Shown: piece by piece, positions 41,318 through 53,259 of the stretch
How the letters are laid out: each line of letters begins with the position of its first letter
Position numbering within the stretch: position 1 is the stretch's first letter
Origin: Liolophura sinensis
Taxonomy: Eukaryota; Mollusca; Polyplacophora; Chitonida; Chitonidae
Assembly: GCF_032854445.1 (NCBI RefSeq)
Contig: NC_088298.1
Coordinates: 4,276,160-4,340,159 of the forward strand
Direction of reading: 5' to 3'
DNA: 64,000 bases
Position numbers and translations under genes: made by a program
The notes under the pieces: generated by a model
Told to the model about the DNA's origin: nothing
What the model saw: only the letters and a program-made list of their open reading frames with translations
Database searches by the model: none

Positions 41318-41510
41318 TCCGACATTCGTATACCATTCGTAGTCCGTAAAGGGCGTCCCAAGTCGATAATCGCAAGATCCATTTCCAACACAACGTTTAA
41401 CACTAGCTCCCAAGGACAAAGGTATGTGAGAAATTATACAAATAGGAAATAAAGCCGGTAACACACAAGAGAGAAGCGGTCATCAGTTTTCAATGATGCC
41501 GGGCAGACAG
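41318..41510 (+). repeat. Diverged duplicate, copy 2
   Basis: Counterpart of 39965-40155 (CAAGTCGATAATCGCAAGAT, ATCCATTTCCAACAC, AGGAAATAAAGCCGGTAACA, AGAGAGAAGCGGTCATCAGT). Confidence 0.65.
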
Positions 41511-44052
41511 TGGATATTCCAGGCATGAATTCCACATCAAACTTCAAATTCGTAGTCCAGGAATGAGTTCCAGGTCAAATAACAATTAAACAGGGTATCT
41601 CAGTCGCGCTTTCATTGCAACTGTTCATAAAAACATTATGCAGATGTAATGAGCATGGCTGCCTTTACGGCCCCTTGCTCCAGGTTAAGCGGTATTAGAT
41701 ACAGCTCGAAAATGACGAGCGTTACAGACCTTAACCGAACAGAATGTGACTAAAAAGTAACGGACGATTACGTCGTTTCCGTTAATATGTAATGATCTCA
41801 TACTACAAGAAGAGTATCTGCGGAATAGCTCCGCACATCACCGCAGACCATTGCAGATATGGTAAAGTAGTAGACAGTAATTATTGTAAATAATCATTGT
41901 ATTTGCAGGGAATGACGACGTACTTTGCATTTACGGAACCCCACTCCAGTGAGCCACTGAGAGAGTCTGCCGCTCCTCGAACCACAACATTGCCTGTACA
42001 TGGGAACTAGACTCAAACGAGTCAACAGGTTACCTAAAGGCCACTTGGCATTAAAATGGAATCAATACTCGGCATAACACCACATGCGGTTAAGCTTCCG
42101 ATCGTTGTTCAGAGAAACGCATTTGTAAGGAAGCCGGATAAGGCCATCATCGTCCGCTCCTGTGCAAGTACGTCAATGTTTCTGTATATATAGCTGCTCT
42201 GGTAAAGAGGTATGCAGTTCACCAGCAACGCATGGAAACAGCAGAGAATGATTTGCTTTTACACGCCTTGGAGCCGACTTGTTTAGATGGCAAATGCTTC
42301 CCATTGCGAGAGATGTATATCCCAAAATTGTGGAGCAAAAAAAGAAATCTGAGGCTGGTTGCCATACATCCCAAAGACAGCCATTCACAAGACCTACTGG
42401 AATAATCCTTTAGCTGCGACATATGTTAAACCTTGTGATTCCTTTATTGTGATCTTAACGATTGGTGACGTGGCGTTTTGTCATAATAATCTTAGCCTTT
42501 ATCGTGCTCTGGCCGAAGAATCATCTTCGGCAATTGGCAATCTTGCACGCTTTTTGCTTGGCGAACCTTCGGCGTAGGCTTGTTTGGTGTAATTGGTACT
42601 TTGCACTCGCATGTCCAGATGACAATTCTATTTTGTGGTGGACACCGGAATTACGAATTCATGCGCTTGGTATTTGGTGTACGCTGTTCTTAAAATACAA
42701 CAAAATAATTAACCTTAGTTACTTCGGATTGAGTGAGTGCTTAGAGTAACGTCGAACCTCATTTTACTTCAGAATAGAGGTGGAAACAGATGTAAACGTC
42801 TACGGTTATTTTGTTCTGATCGACGTGCATCGTAACTGACGTGCAACTTTTAATCTGCAATTCTTTCGAGGTCATGGGATACACATTTTGAAAAAACCGG
42901 AAACACAATACGGCGTCCGTCCAAAAGTGTCCGCGTGACGTTAACGGAAACAGGTACATTCTCACGTTACGGACAGGAAGTAACTCGCGACTGACTGCTT
43001 CCCGACTGTGCGCGATTTTACCTATTTTGATCCCGGTTAGGCAACATCACAAAAATAAAAGTACTTTATGGATGCATACATACATTTAGTCTAGGGGTTT
43101 TTTTTCCGTTGAAGAAGGTAACAGCCATTGGTCTTGAGATATCGCAGGCATTTCTTGAGATATGCAAGACATTTCTCAACATATTCCGAACACAGTATTG
43201 TACAGCCTATTCTCAACAGTGGATAATGTTACAGGCGTACACTATACATATGTAGAACCTCGAACAATCAAAGAGGAGGAATGTACAAAGCTGAATGATC
43301 ATATTTTACTACGCTATGACGTCTTTTTATATGGTTTGCTCACCAAACCAAGTATCCGTCTCCTGTATCCACAGAATATATAGCATATTCGATTGTTCAG
43401 CATGTGATGGCCTTTTCATATGGTTTGCTCATCAAAGCAAGTATGCATCTTACACAGTATCGCCACAGAAGTCAAGGCATATACCGCCATGCCAGGAAGT
43501 GACTATGCTGTACTTACAGGCTTAACATTATTTTTCACCTTCAGTATACCGAATGAATGGCCGGTGAAGACAGGCAGTGTTATTTCGCCTAGTCGTAACC
43601 CTTTGCAAATCTACATTATTGATTTCGTCCAGCCTTTAAATCTCATGTGAATGAAGTCTTGCGACAACCAGACCCGACAATCGTAATGACTTTTTGTCTC
43701 AGCTTTGTTGAATGTTGTTTTCAAAACTTGTGATTGTTGATCTGGAACGTTTATTTTGATTGACGGCTAATGTACAAATGTCTAGTCATAATTTCTTTTG
43801 TGTGAGTTGAGGTCTATGATAGTGTTGTGTACGCCACTTCTTTCTTATGTGATACACGCATATTGCTTCCAAACAGTGAATGCTGTATGGCATAAAACCT
43901 CATGGCATGGGGAGTAAAACCAGAACAGCGGCGATACTCTGACAGTTAGAAAATGGTAACACGAACCAAGTGAAGCACAGTTTCTTGTCAGTCCACCTCA
44001 TTTGGGCTTTTATTTTAAGTGTTCTTATATGAATGCAACTTATACACCCTCT
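41511..44052. other. Region without a supported gene
   Basis: Unique sequence. The only structure seen is a two-fold tandem duplication of about 105 bp at 43315-43480 (ATATGGTTTGCTCACCAAAC and ATATGGTTTGCTCATCAAAG). Confidence 0.4.
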
Positions 44053-44315
44053 GGGGCCTCCGTTGCTCAGTTGGTTAGCACGCTAGCGCAGCGTAATGAC
44101 CCAGGAGCCTCTCACCTATGCGGTCGCTGTGAGTTTCAGTCCAGATCATGAGGGCTTCTGGCCGTACGTGGGAAGGTTTGCCCGCGACCTACGGATGGCG
44201 GTGGGTTTCCCCCGGGCGCTTCCCGGTTTCTACACACCATAATGCTGGCCGCCGTCGTATAAGTGAAATATTCTTGAGTACGGCATAAAACACCAATCAA
44301 ATAAATAAATAAATA
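44053..44315 (+). mobile_element. SINE-B, full-length reference copy
   Basis: It opens with a tRNA-like head (GGCCTCCGTTGCTCAGTTGG, then TTAGCACGCTAGCGC) holding an A-box-like element, with the B-box-like GAGTTTCAGTCC about 70 bases on. It passes through the body and ends in AACACCAATCAAATAAATAA with a repeated AAAT tail. It shows that the many T-rich-first copies in the window are minus-strand insertions of this element. Confidence 0.9.
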
Positions 44316-44689
44316 TACAGCCTCTACCACTGAACTTAGGCAGAATTATGTGAAAAAAATGCTGTGATGTTATTTGCATGCTATGTTGTAATCACGTATA
44401 ATAAACAGTCACATCAAAACAATGCGAAGGAAACAGAAAGCCTCGAGGACTCTGCATTCTCCAACAATCCTGTTTTATGCAGGTATACCGTTCAAAAGAC
44501 AACAGCATGGAGAGTAAATCTAAGTAGTGACGACAGTGTGCTAGTTGATAAATGGTCAGTTTATATTATATGGCACCTTTCCATACACTTAATGCACGAG
44601 TGTTAACCTGTATATCTTTGGCGTCCAACTCGTATATGTCAGTTCATCCATTTACCAGTATTTATTTCTTTCTTTGTTCATTTGTTTGT

Positions 44690-44895
44690 TTATTTATCTC
44701 ATTGGTGCTTTACGCCGTTCTCAAGAATATTTCACGTTTAGGACGCGGCCACCATTATAGTGAGAGGAAATCAGACAGAATCCGGAGGAAACCCACGACC
44801 ATCCACAGGATGGTGCAAGACTTTTTCACGTACGGCCGGAGTGGAAGCCAGCATGAGGTGGATTTATATTGGTAAGAGGCTCCTGGCGCTCGCGT
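44690..44895 (-). mobile_element. SINE-B
   Basis: It runs from TTATTTATCTCATTGGTGCT through ACGTACGGCCGGAGTGGAAG to the start of the tRNA-like end (GTAAGAGGCTCCTGG). Confidence 0.75.
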
Positions 44896-45066
44896 GCTAC
44901 CCTCTCGGGTACCCTGCATTTACCAGCAAACACACAGATGCACAACAGACGACATACAGAGAGTCAGAGAAACTAGCGACTCCTTTGTGTCTTGTTTGGT
45001 TGATTGACTTATCGCTGTATGTTAATGACTTCTTGGTAATATGAAAAACTACATACAGCATGGAAA

Positions 45067-45890
45067 ATAAAACTAAAGCACCGGCGACAGTCTGAGAATT
45101 GGCAAATAGTCACATGTAACCGCGGAAATCCAGCCTCCTGTCAAAGGACAATGATGGCGAAGACCTTGAAACCGTAACGGTATCCCCAGACATACTGTGT
45201 GTCTAAGGGGGCGCGGGGGGAGGGGAGGCTACATTAACCGGAATACTCCATATACAGCACATAGGGCAAGTGTTCGCATTCCGTCTACATATCTGGCATC
45301 TTTCTGTATCGGTATTGAGTACGTGGACGGTTGTCACTAAAACAAGGATCTGGAAATTAGACCGAACATGTGTTCTCGTCTTGGATGTATTTCATGCAGA
45401 GGAGGTTTTATTCTAATACATCCCCCTAGAGGTTGGAAAGGCAGCGAATCTCTCTGTATGCATCTGTAGAATATCGACAAACAGGTGACTAACACATCAG
45501 CCATCCAGTCAATAAACCAACAGGACAAAGAATGTCTCTACGGATTGCGCTGCATAATCTTTTACATCAGCCACGGAACCTGTGCAATGTTCCTGTACAA
45601 GGGGGGCCTCCTAAACCGTTTTTCTTGGCTACGAATTGTATCATCCAAGGCATGGTCCTTTGTGAAATTTAACCTTAACAAGCGAATGTACTGATATCAC
45701 AGAAATCACATTAATACACCGTAGTTTACGCGATACAGATTTCACGATAAGCACTATAAAACGATTTTATGATAATACCTGCAACACCAGTTCTATTTCG
45801 AGGAAATCTATATACCCCTGTACTCACGTAAATTTGCGTGAATTGGTGTTATTCCCTGATATCTAGGCGTCAGAATAGACACGCGAGACT
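45067..45890. other. Region without a supported gene
   Basis: Unique sequence with no motif or splice-consistent coding segment. Confidence 0.4.
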
Positions 45891-46198
45891 GCTTTGGTGG
45901 CCGAATAGTTAGAGCGTCCGCCCACGTAGGGAAACCCCGGGATCTAACCCGGGCCGAGTCATACCCGGGTACTTGTTACAGCCTCGCTTGGCGCTCAGCA
46001 CTCAGAGGTTAGAACACGGAAACATCACTGGTTGCTCCGGTGTCAGTAAAATGGGACTGCTGGAAGTGTCATGTTTGGTGTCTTCGGCATGATACTTCAG
46101 TGGTGGCATGGACTCGTCCTGGCACAAGACGACACAGTATATGTACAACACCTAACGGCTCCTCGTTGTCATATGACAAAAGCACGACGTAAAACCCC
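45891..46198 (+). mobile_element. SINE-A relative, diverged
   Basis: It has a tRNA-like head (TTGGTGGCCGAATAGTTAGA, then GCGTCCGC, with GGGATCTAACCC as a B-box-like segment), a middle with GCCTCGCTTGGCGCTCAGCA, and the tail GTCATATGACAAAAGCACGACG then TAAAACCCCAA. A CATA microsatellite follows. Confidence 0.65.
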
Positions 46199-46199
46199 A

Positions 46200-46238
46200 A
46201 CCATATATACATACATACATACATACATACATACATAC
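46200..46238. repeat. CATA microsatellite
   Basis: About nine ATAC repeats directly after the SINE-A-like tail. Confidence 0.9.
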
Positions 46239-46239
46239 C

Positions 46240-46452
46240 TTAAATGACCCTAAATTTCGTCCATGACTAACTTGCCCGTTTTTCCGGATGCGGACAGCTC
46301 TGTTGATTTTAGAAAGGTGTGTTGAGGTTTGCTTCGGTCATGGAATGATATTCTACTGGAAAATTGTAAGTTTGAGCACCGAAAAGAATATTTTGTGACA
46401 TTTATTTGCTTCTAAAAGTGCACTTGTGTGGACGAAATTTGTGGTCATTTAG
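46240..46452 (+). repeat. Interspersed repeat family C
   Basis: AATGACCCTAAATTTCGTCC, GTGTTGAGGTTTGCTTCGG, TGATATTCTACTGGAAAATTG, GCACTTGTGTGGACGAAAT and TGGTCATTTAGGGTAC follow the order of the other copies. Confidence 0.6.
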
Positions 46453-46589
46453 GGTACATACACACACATTTCGTATATCAGCAGTCAATCAAAATGGATG
46501 CTCCTGGTCAATGATCTCAAGACCAATTCCCAAAACAGCGTTGAAAACAAACACCAATGAACAGCATGTCCCTCTCATCGATGCTGCCA

Positions 46590-46935
46590 CTTCATGCTGC
46601 TCGAAAGGAGGGTGTTACAACTTGCACCTAACCTCAATGCTACCACGAAACGTCACGTTACTTGAAAGGCGGGTGTGACAATTTGCATCTCCCCTCATCG
46701 ATGCTGCCACGAAATGTCACGTTACTTGAAAGGCGGGTGTTACAACTTGCACCTCCCCTCAATGCTACCACGAAACGTCACGTTACTTGAAAGGCAGGTG
46801 TTACAACTTGCATTTGCCCTCAGTGCTACCACGAAACGTCACGTACTTGAAAGGCAGGTGTTACAGCTTGCACTTGCCCTCAATGCTACCACGAAACGTC
46901 ACGTACTTGAAAGGCAGGTGTTACAACTCGATGCT
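46590..46935. repeat. About 60-bp tandem repeat, five to six units
   Basis: Units contain GCTACCACGAAACGTCACGT, TACTTGAAAGGC and GGGTGTTACAACTTGCACCT. Frames run across it in two registers only because of repetition. Confidence 0.9.
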
Positions 46936-47329
46936 ACCTAGCCTCGTCACCTCAAACAAAGGGTTGCAACGTCCACTCTACGTCTATATGCCTGCAATAA
47001 TATACTTTCCTGTTGACTGGCACGTGAGCACTGCAACACATGGACTCCTGTCAGAAATCCGGGATATGGCTACTCACGGTTCGGCGTTTCTGCAGCGGAA
47101 GGTCACGTTCGTACATGTGTTGAAGCGCTAAACAGGACATGTCTGTCACAACCTTCATCGGTCACATGGCAACGTTTTGGAAAAGAAGGATGCAATAGCC
47201 ATCATATATGAGACGTTGAGATTACGGTATAAATGCATTGGAAAGCCCTTTACAGCCACTTTGCTAACACTCGGGAACACTTTCAGGCAGATCGAGCATT
47301 CTTGTATCTTTCTCAGGAAGCATCTGTAC

Positions 47330-47552
47330 TCCTCCGTGGCCGAAGGGGTTAGCACGTCAGCGCGGCGCAAAGAATCATGCAGAAGCCTCTCGCCAATGCG
47401 GTCGATATGGGTTCAATTCCAGCTCATGCGGGTGGTCGTGGGTTTCGTCTGAGACTGCTAGGTTTCCTCCTACCATAACGCTGGCCTCTGTCGTATAAGT
47501 GAAATATTGCTGTGTGCGGCATAGAACACCAATCAAATAAATAAATAAAATA
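47330..47552 (+). mobile_element. SINE-B, nearly full-length
   Basis: Head CCTCCGTGGCCGAAGGGGTT, then AGCACGTCAGCGCGGCG, ending in ACACCAATCAAATAAATAAA. Confidence 0.8.
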
Positions 47553-47879
47553 AAATACCCTGAAGGAAGGGTGTCTAATGTTTAATAGCAGAGGATTCTT
47601 TGTCGGGTTGGATACAGGTTGTTGTACAATCGTACATGCAAGCGCAGCTGTACATCAACGCAGATGCCGTAGAAGCATGTACTCTACACTGGGAACGTGT
47701 TGCGTATCGCGTGGATTATCGCAACGTAATCGTATTTCCGTCGTTACTTAGATCTTGGTATACATGTATATCGTTTTGTAGCTACTGAGGGTGAGGGGGT
47801 GTGTGTGGGGGGGGGGAAAGAGGGGAGGGGGGAGGGGGGCATATAAATGAGTATATCGCGTATATGGAGCCATGTAGGT

Positions 47880-48110
47880 CCCGAGATCGATGCCCAGTAA
47901 AGTCACACCTAAGACCTTAGAAAAACAAAAAATCCAAGTTGGTACCACCTTGATTGACGCTCATTGTAATCTGACTGGGAGCACGAGCCATGGGGCTTCG
48001 TGTCTCGTGTCTTCAGCATCTCACGCAGCATTCTACAATGAGGCAGCATTAAAAATGCGTTGCCACGGGGACCGTCAAGCTAATAAAAGGGGACATCTGA
48101 CGCTGTGACA
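47880..48110 (+). mobile_element. SINE-A relative, fragment
   Basis: AGTCACACCTAAGACCTTAG near its start and CAATGAGGCAGCATTAAAAA with TGCGTTGCCACGGGG later match the middle of SINE-A weakly. Confidence 0.4.
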
Positions 48111-50179
48111 GGACCAGAATAATGGTCAAAAACGACTAAGCAAATAATAGGGGCCAATGATGCAGATTTTGTTATACACAATGGCCGTCAAACCAGTCAT
48201 ACAGAACTAGTGGTAGTCACTTGCAAGACTGAAACGCTGTGTACGCCTTTACAGTCTGCCTACCCCGTAAACCGCATACTGCTGTGCGTGACGCGTGGGC
48301 AGTCTTGTCTACGAATGTAGAACGAATGTAGAAATTTAATGTCGTGACAACGACAAGGTCAGGCGTACTCACTATTTCGATGTTTAAAAGGGGGTATGGG
48401 TTGAAAAACAGTACAGACGGCTTGACCTAATTCGTTCGCGCTCAGAACTCGGTGCATGAGGCATTGGCTGATGACCGAGAGGGAGAGGCTCTACACCTTC
48501 GTTCAAAGGGGTTGTCGATTAACGACACATTATATCCATGGTGTGCGAATGGCTTTAACCTTTTGTTATTTTGCTATAGCCTTTGCTCTGCAATGCAAGT
48601 GTATAGTGTGATCTTGGAGAATGGCAGATTGTGGATCCATGTGAAGGGTACATATCCTTCTTCCTACTAAGACAAGCCACTACTGATACTGATGATAAAC
48701 AATGGCGTCACAAGGAAATTGAATTTTGGGGGCGCTGAGAGATGGGGTTGGAAGAGTACTAGCCGTAAAAGCGATATGATAAAAAAATTGAAAGACTTTT
48801 TAAAAGTGGGGCCAGTATACCATTTTAAAAGTCTGACCATATGCGGAAATTGAAAATGCCAGGGCCCCGAGTTAAAATCACGTTATAGGCGAGTGGTCAG
48901 GGCCTACTTACTATATATAATTATAGACGTACAGCATAGTAAGTGAAGAACAGTGATGAAAGTCCAACTGGTCACATGTAACCGCTGAAATACGGCCTCT
49001 TGTCAGTTTACCTCAGTTAAGGGTTTATTCTAATTGTTCATGTAAATGTTTAAATACATGTAGTAGCAAATTACACGCCCCCTATATATCACAATGGCTT
49101 AAGGAGACTTAGGTTAAGAGAAGTACACTGATGATATTGGCAATTTATTAGAAGTCAGTGGTCAAGAATCACTCAAATGAAAATGCTTTGTTGTCATCAC
49201 ATAAAACATATAACATTAAAACAATGCAAAGGATCCGAGCGACCCAAGATAACCATGACCGATTTCTCAGCCATTCAACTTTGGACCACCTGGACACAGG
49301 ATCAAAGAGTAGAGCCGTGTAAGGGTGACATGGTGAGCAAAGTTGTCAAAGATTAAAAGTAAGGGGTGAGATTTCAAAAGTCTATTCAAGGTTGTTAGGC
49401 GAGAGTCCATGGGCAGCTCAGGCCCCGGAAACCCATTGCCCTATATTGCTTAGCACAATTTTGAATACTTTCTTATTTCGCGTTATTTGTGAAAACTAAA
49501 GAGAATCTAGCTTTAAAATTTGTATCCAAAGTTTAGTAGCCAATGAGAAACTATTATTTTCAATATCACCATTGTCATTGGTTGGCGATAAGTCGGGCCC
49601 CGCATTAGGAGAATGGTTCTTTTATTTTTTTATTTCGAAGAAAAAAAAATAAGAACTAGGCCTAAACAACTGTATGTCCGTACATAGGCAATATATAACT
49701 TGTGACGGCCCTTAAAATAATTTACTTGGTCCTTATAACCTTAGAGTAATAATGAAAGCACATTAATTGTGTTCATTAAATTGAGTGATTTTTTACAGCT
49801 GATTAGCACCTTGGCTACGAATGTTTTCACTCCTGTTGGCTTACGTGACAGGCGGAACGATAAGCCTGATGAATTAAACGGTGTAGCCGATAGCCTACAT
49901 ACACACAATGTTATGTACCGCAATGGTCAGTTAGTATTACTCTCAATATGTTGTCAGCAAGTTTCCCATGGAGTCCAAGACATCGAAGGTCAACACACTT
50001 TTCAGTCATTCTGTAATGCCGAGACCGATGGAAATTATAATCTACAAAACTCGCTGTCGGGAGGAAGGATCCATCACTGTGAGTGGGATATCAGCTCTGT
50101 CATAGCGCCCCCTAGTGAGTTCGGACAACGACAGATTTTGATACGGACATCTTAAACATTGCATGAAACCTCTTTAACG
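48111..50179. other. Region upstream of NDUFB3 without a supported gene
   Basis: Unique sequence. An open frame of 128 codons ends 25 bases before the NDUFB3 start but shows no family resemblance and probably overlaps promoter and 5' leader sequence. GCGCCCCCTAGTG at 50105-50117 resembles a CTCF core. Confidence 0.4.
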
Positions 50180-50301
50180 ATGGGGGGAGGCGGACCGTGC
50201 AAGATCCCAGATTACAAGATCTATAAAATAGATGGAATTCAAGAACTTGAGCTGGTCCAGCGTTTGTTAGCTGCAAAAGGACTAAAAGACCCGTGGCTAA
50301 G
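50180..50301 (+). CDS. NDUFB3: NDUFB3 exon 1
   Basis: 40 codons plus two bases, [19 protein letters not shown] through [11 protein letters not shown], donor GTACTT. Confidence 0.92.
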
Positions 50302-53259
50302 GTACTTTTGACTAGGTGTCCAGTTTTCGACGCTATAGCAATGCTGTCAGAATTGTCTTCGAAACTGATCTAAATTCGTTGTTTTCCGTAGCATTTGGTG
50401 ATTAGTGATCATAGCAGATTTCTGTGTAATTGTATTTTGAGTTATAACGAAAGAATGGAGTGAATGTGCGTTCTCAAATATGAAATGTCAAATGTACAAC
50501 CACAACAACGTGACCTTCCATGAAATTTCTTATCATCGCCAAGAACTTTTCCTCTGTGGTAATTAGATGGAATACTAAAAATAATTATGGTTGCTTTGTA
50601 AAGCGGTAAAGCAGTTTCTCTTCGTAACTCTCCTAATACTTTATATTGCTGGATGTGAGAGTTACATTCTGCAACTAGCTAGCACAGCAGATTGCCCAAG
50701 GAGCTTCTCATGGTCTCACCAATGTGATGGCTGTGAGATTCCAGTCCAGCTCATGCAGGCTTCCTTACCAGTCATAAGTGGCCTGGCAGCGGGCTCTGCC
50801 TGGTTTCCTCCCACCATTTTGCTGGTCATTGTCATATAAATGAAACATTCTTGGGAATGGTGTAGAACACCAGTCAAATAAATAAATAATTTATGAATTA
50901 TTTCACATCAGCATACTTTAATGATTGGAAAGAAGTGAGGATGTAATCATTGGCTGGGCATGTCAGCAAAATGGAATATTTTATTTCACCTAAAGTTTGG
51001 TATGTAAAAATGGGCTTTCAGAGGTATATACAGGTCTTAAAATGTATACTTTTAATGCCAACACTTGAGCTTTCTGTAAAGAAATTAATCAAACTTCACA
51101 AAAATTCTAAAGTTGCTGTATAAGGTTGATGAATGAATGTGAATAGTGTCACGTGATGTTATGTTAAGTACAATACTCTAATTAAATACATATATAGACT
51201 AAGTGCACCATGCTACCAATCCCCATTTGCGTATTTTGCGAACATGATTTCAGTTTTGTGAAAGTAATTTCCGATAACGTCGCCATCTTGGCGAAGCAGT
51301 ATCATTGTACCTTGTTATAGGAATATTTGGTTTCATAGGCATTTTCCTTTTTATTCAATATTAGGCAGGGATCAGGACTTCTGCACTGTTCATCATCAAA
51401 CCAAAACATATGGAAGTTCATTCTGTAATGTTAATGCATGCACTTCGTATTCAAGAGAAACAACTTCATTCTGTACTGTTAATGCATGCACTTCGTATTC
51501 AAGTTCATTCTGTACTGTTAATGCAGGCACTTCATATTCAAGAGAAATAACTGAGGAAAAGCATCTGGTCTGTGTGCGTTAACATAGATATGCATGTGTA
51601 TTGAGTTGCTCACCTTTTGGCTGTTCACCTGCGACACTGTATGTAGTCCTCAAATGGGAAAAGATCATGTTGTCCAAAGCAGCGACTTGTTTGAGGGGAT
51701 AGGAGAGACTGGGGCTATAAAGGTTAATTTCACATTTTATTATTTATTTATTTGACTGGAGTTTCATGCTGTACTCATGAAACAGTTGATTTCAGTTGTA
51801 TCATGGGGGCCAGCATTATGCTGGGGGAAATCTACGGCTATCTGTTGTTGCAGAATGTAATGCTCTGTATGCGAGAGTTATGGGGAATAACTGTTTCTAA
51901 TGTGTCGGATCGACGGCAAGCCACATTTACTACATGCTCACATGGGCATTAAATCGTCCTTAGAGTAAATTGATGTCAACCGAATGGTCCCCATAATCAA
52001 CTAACCTGTTCCGTGTCTTGCCGAACCAAAAACGATCCACGACAACTGCACAAATTCACAAAATAAATACATTTTCAGACGCTACATCCACTGTGGCGCT
52101 AAGCCGCCTGTCACCAGTTTGATCACTTGCGAGCAGGAACAAGGTTGAAGCAGTTAGTGCCATCTGATGACAGGGGGAGTGAACCAGCCAGATGGACGAC
52201 TAGACTTGACTAGTGTCACTATAATGATTACCATGGGTATTATCTCTCTTTAACGATCTTATTTTTTTTCCGCGCTCACATCGATCACATGACTTGTATG
52301 TACGACTATCAGAAAGAGATAGCAGCCACAGTGGGTGTAGTGTCAGAAAACGTAATCGTTTTGTGAATTTGAGCGGCGGTCATTGATGATAGGAGGAACA
52401 ATCATACATTACTAAGCAGTAGAAGGTGTTTATTTGCTTGTCTGTCAGCAACTTTTTGGAATAAAGTTATTCATGGATTTGGTTGAACTGTTGTGCACAG
52501 CTTGGACTGCGCACCAATCCAAGAATTTTTGGTAATGATCTGGATCGGGGCCCAGGAATATGATACATGAGTGAACTTCACCATTGCGAGATTTGTGGAA
52601 AATAATACTCGCATATCTTTGACGTGAGTCATGTATTTAATTAAAATCACATTCTCAGAGTTATTGTATTAAATCACGTTTTTTTTTCACGCAAAGATGT
52701 TTCATCACACTGCTCTGTGATGTTTTCACATGGTATAATGACAAAATATGTGTAAACTTGCCAGCTTCTGAAATGAGCAAAACTGTTTTCTCCTGCGGGC
52801 TTCAACCCCTTAGACCCTCACCAGGAATTTTCCCTAGACCCAAACGATGGGGACGGGAGTCCCTGGACACTCAGGTTGTTTGAGTTTCACACTTCTGTGG
52901 TCTTATCTGGGTTGGCAGCTCTGCCAAATGCTGGGTGTTGTCCCCCTTTGTCCTCCTTGGAATTGTTACATTTAGCTCTGTGTTGTGCGCTTAAAGTGCC
53001 TTGTTTTTTTGTTTTGTTGTTTTTTTTTTCCCTATCTGTGCATTAACTTTAAATGAACAAAATTTTTTTGTTTCATTGATTTTTTAGGAATGAAGTGTGG
53101 AGGTACCAGCCAGAACATTTCACCAGGCCACTTCCATCTGCTTTAAAAAGTTTTGGACGAGGAGCAAAATGGGCTGTCCCAGCAATGATCCTGACCATCC
53201 TCGTCGACAAAGCAATGCAGAAAGCCAACCCAGATGCAAGCCATGGCAGTCACCATTGA
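50180..53259 (+). CDS. NDUFB3: NADH dehydrogenase (ubiquinone) 1 beta subcomplex subunit 3 (complex I B12 subunit), complete, two exons
   Basis: Exons 50180-50301 and 53088-53259 join through a 2786-base GT-AG intron (AG|G codon) to give 97 residues, against 98 in human. The protein is an accessory subunit of the membrane arm of mitochondrial complex I, in the inner membrane. The N-terminal half has [11 protein letters not shown] and [17 protein letters not shown], matching the family block where human reads LPDYRQWKIEG and KLAAKGLRDPWGR. The second exon continues NEVWRYQPE, the conserved EAWRY position, and then has one hydrophobic helix ([17 protein letters not shown]) and a His-containing C-terminus, SHGSHH. 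The start ATG is in the context aacgATGG and is the only one giving the family length. No clear AATAAA is seen shortly after the stop. The neighbouring genes have no shared function. Confidence 0.93.
50690..50890 (+). mobile_element. SINE-B, in the NDUFB3 intron
   Basis: GGAGCTTCTCATGGTCTCACC, CTGTGAGATTCCAGTCCAGC (B-box-like), GTTTCCTCCCACCATTTTGC and the tail AACACCAGTCAAATAAATAA. Confidence 0.75.
50986..51115 (-). repeat. Interspersed repeat with TTTCACCTAAAGTTT end
   Basis: Its minus strand matches 3730-3900 in order (GAAGTTTGATTAATTT, GTGTTGGCATTAAAAGTA, CTGAAAGCCC), and its left end carries TTTCACCTAAAGTTTGGTAT in the opposite sense. This suggests an element with inverted ends. Confidence 0.45.
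51415..51550. repeat. Three-unit tandem repeat, in the NDUFB3 intron
   Basis: Three copies of TTCATTCTGTACTGTTAATG followed by CATGCACTTCGTATTCAAG, at about 50- and 40-bp spacing. Confidence 0.85.
51737..51850 (-). mobile_element. SINE-B fragment, in the NDUFB3 intron
   Basis: TTATTTATTTATTTGACTGG, TGTACTCATGAAACAG and GGGGCCAGCATTATGCTGGG. Confidence 0.65.
51851..53087. other. NDUFB3 intron, remaining part
   Basis: Unique sequence up to the exon 2 acceptor. No further structure seen. Confidence 0.45.
53088..53259 (+). CDS. NDUFB3: NDUFB3 exon 2 with stop codon
   Basis: The acceptor is GATTTTTTAG after a T-rich tract. The exon reads [20 protein letters not shown] through the membrane helix to ASHGSHH and TGA at 53257-53259. 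Confidence 0.93.

Noticed and set aside
44053-44130. tRNA-like sequence
   Set aside because: It is the head of a full-length SINE-B, not a free tRNA gene.
45891-45965. tRNA-like sequence
   Set aside because: It is the head of a SINE-A-like element, continuous with the SINE body and tail, and does not close into a convincing acceptor stem.
47155-47370. Minus-strand 71-codon frame with CSIC
   Set aside because: The cysteine pair lacks the paired histidines of a C2H2 finger and the frame overlaps a SINE-B head.
49769-50155. Plus-strand 128-codon frame just before NDUFB3
   Set aside because: No family resemblance. It overlaps the expected promoter and leader of NDUFB3, and a second gene 25 bases upstream is unlikely in an animal genome.
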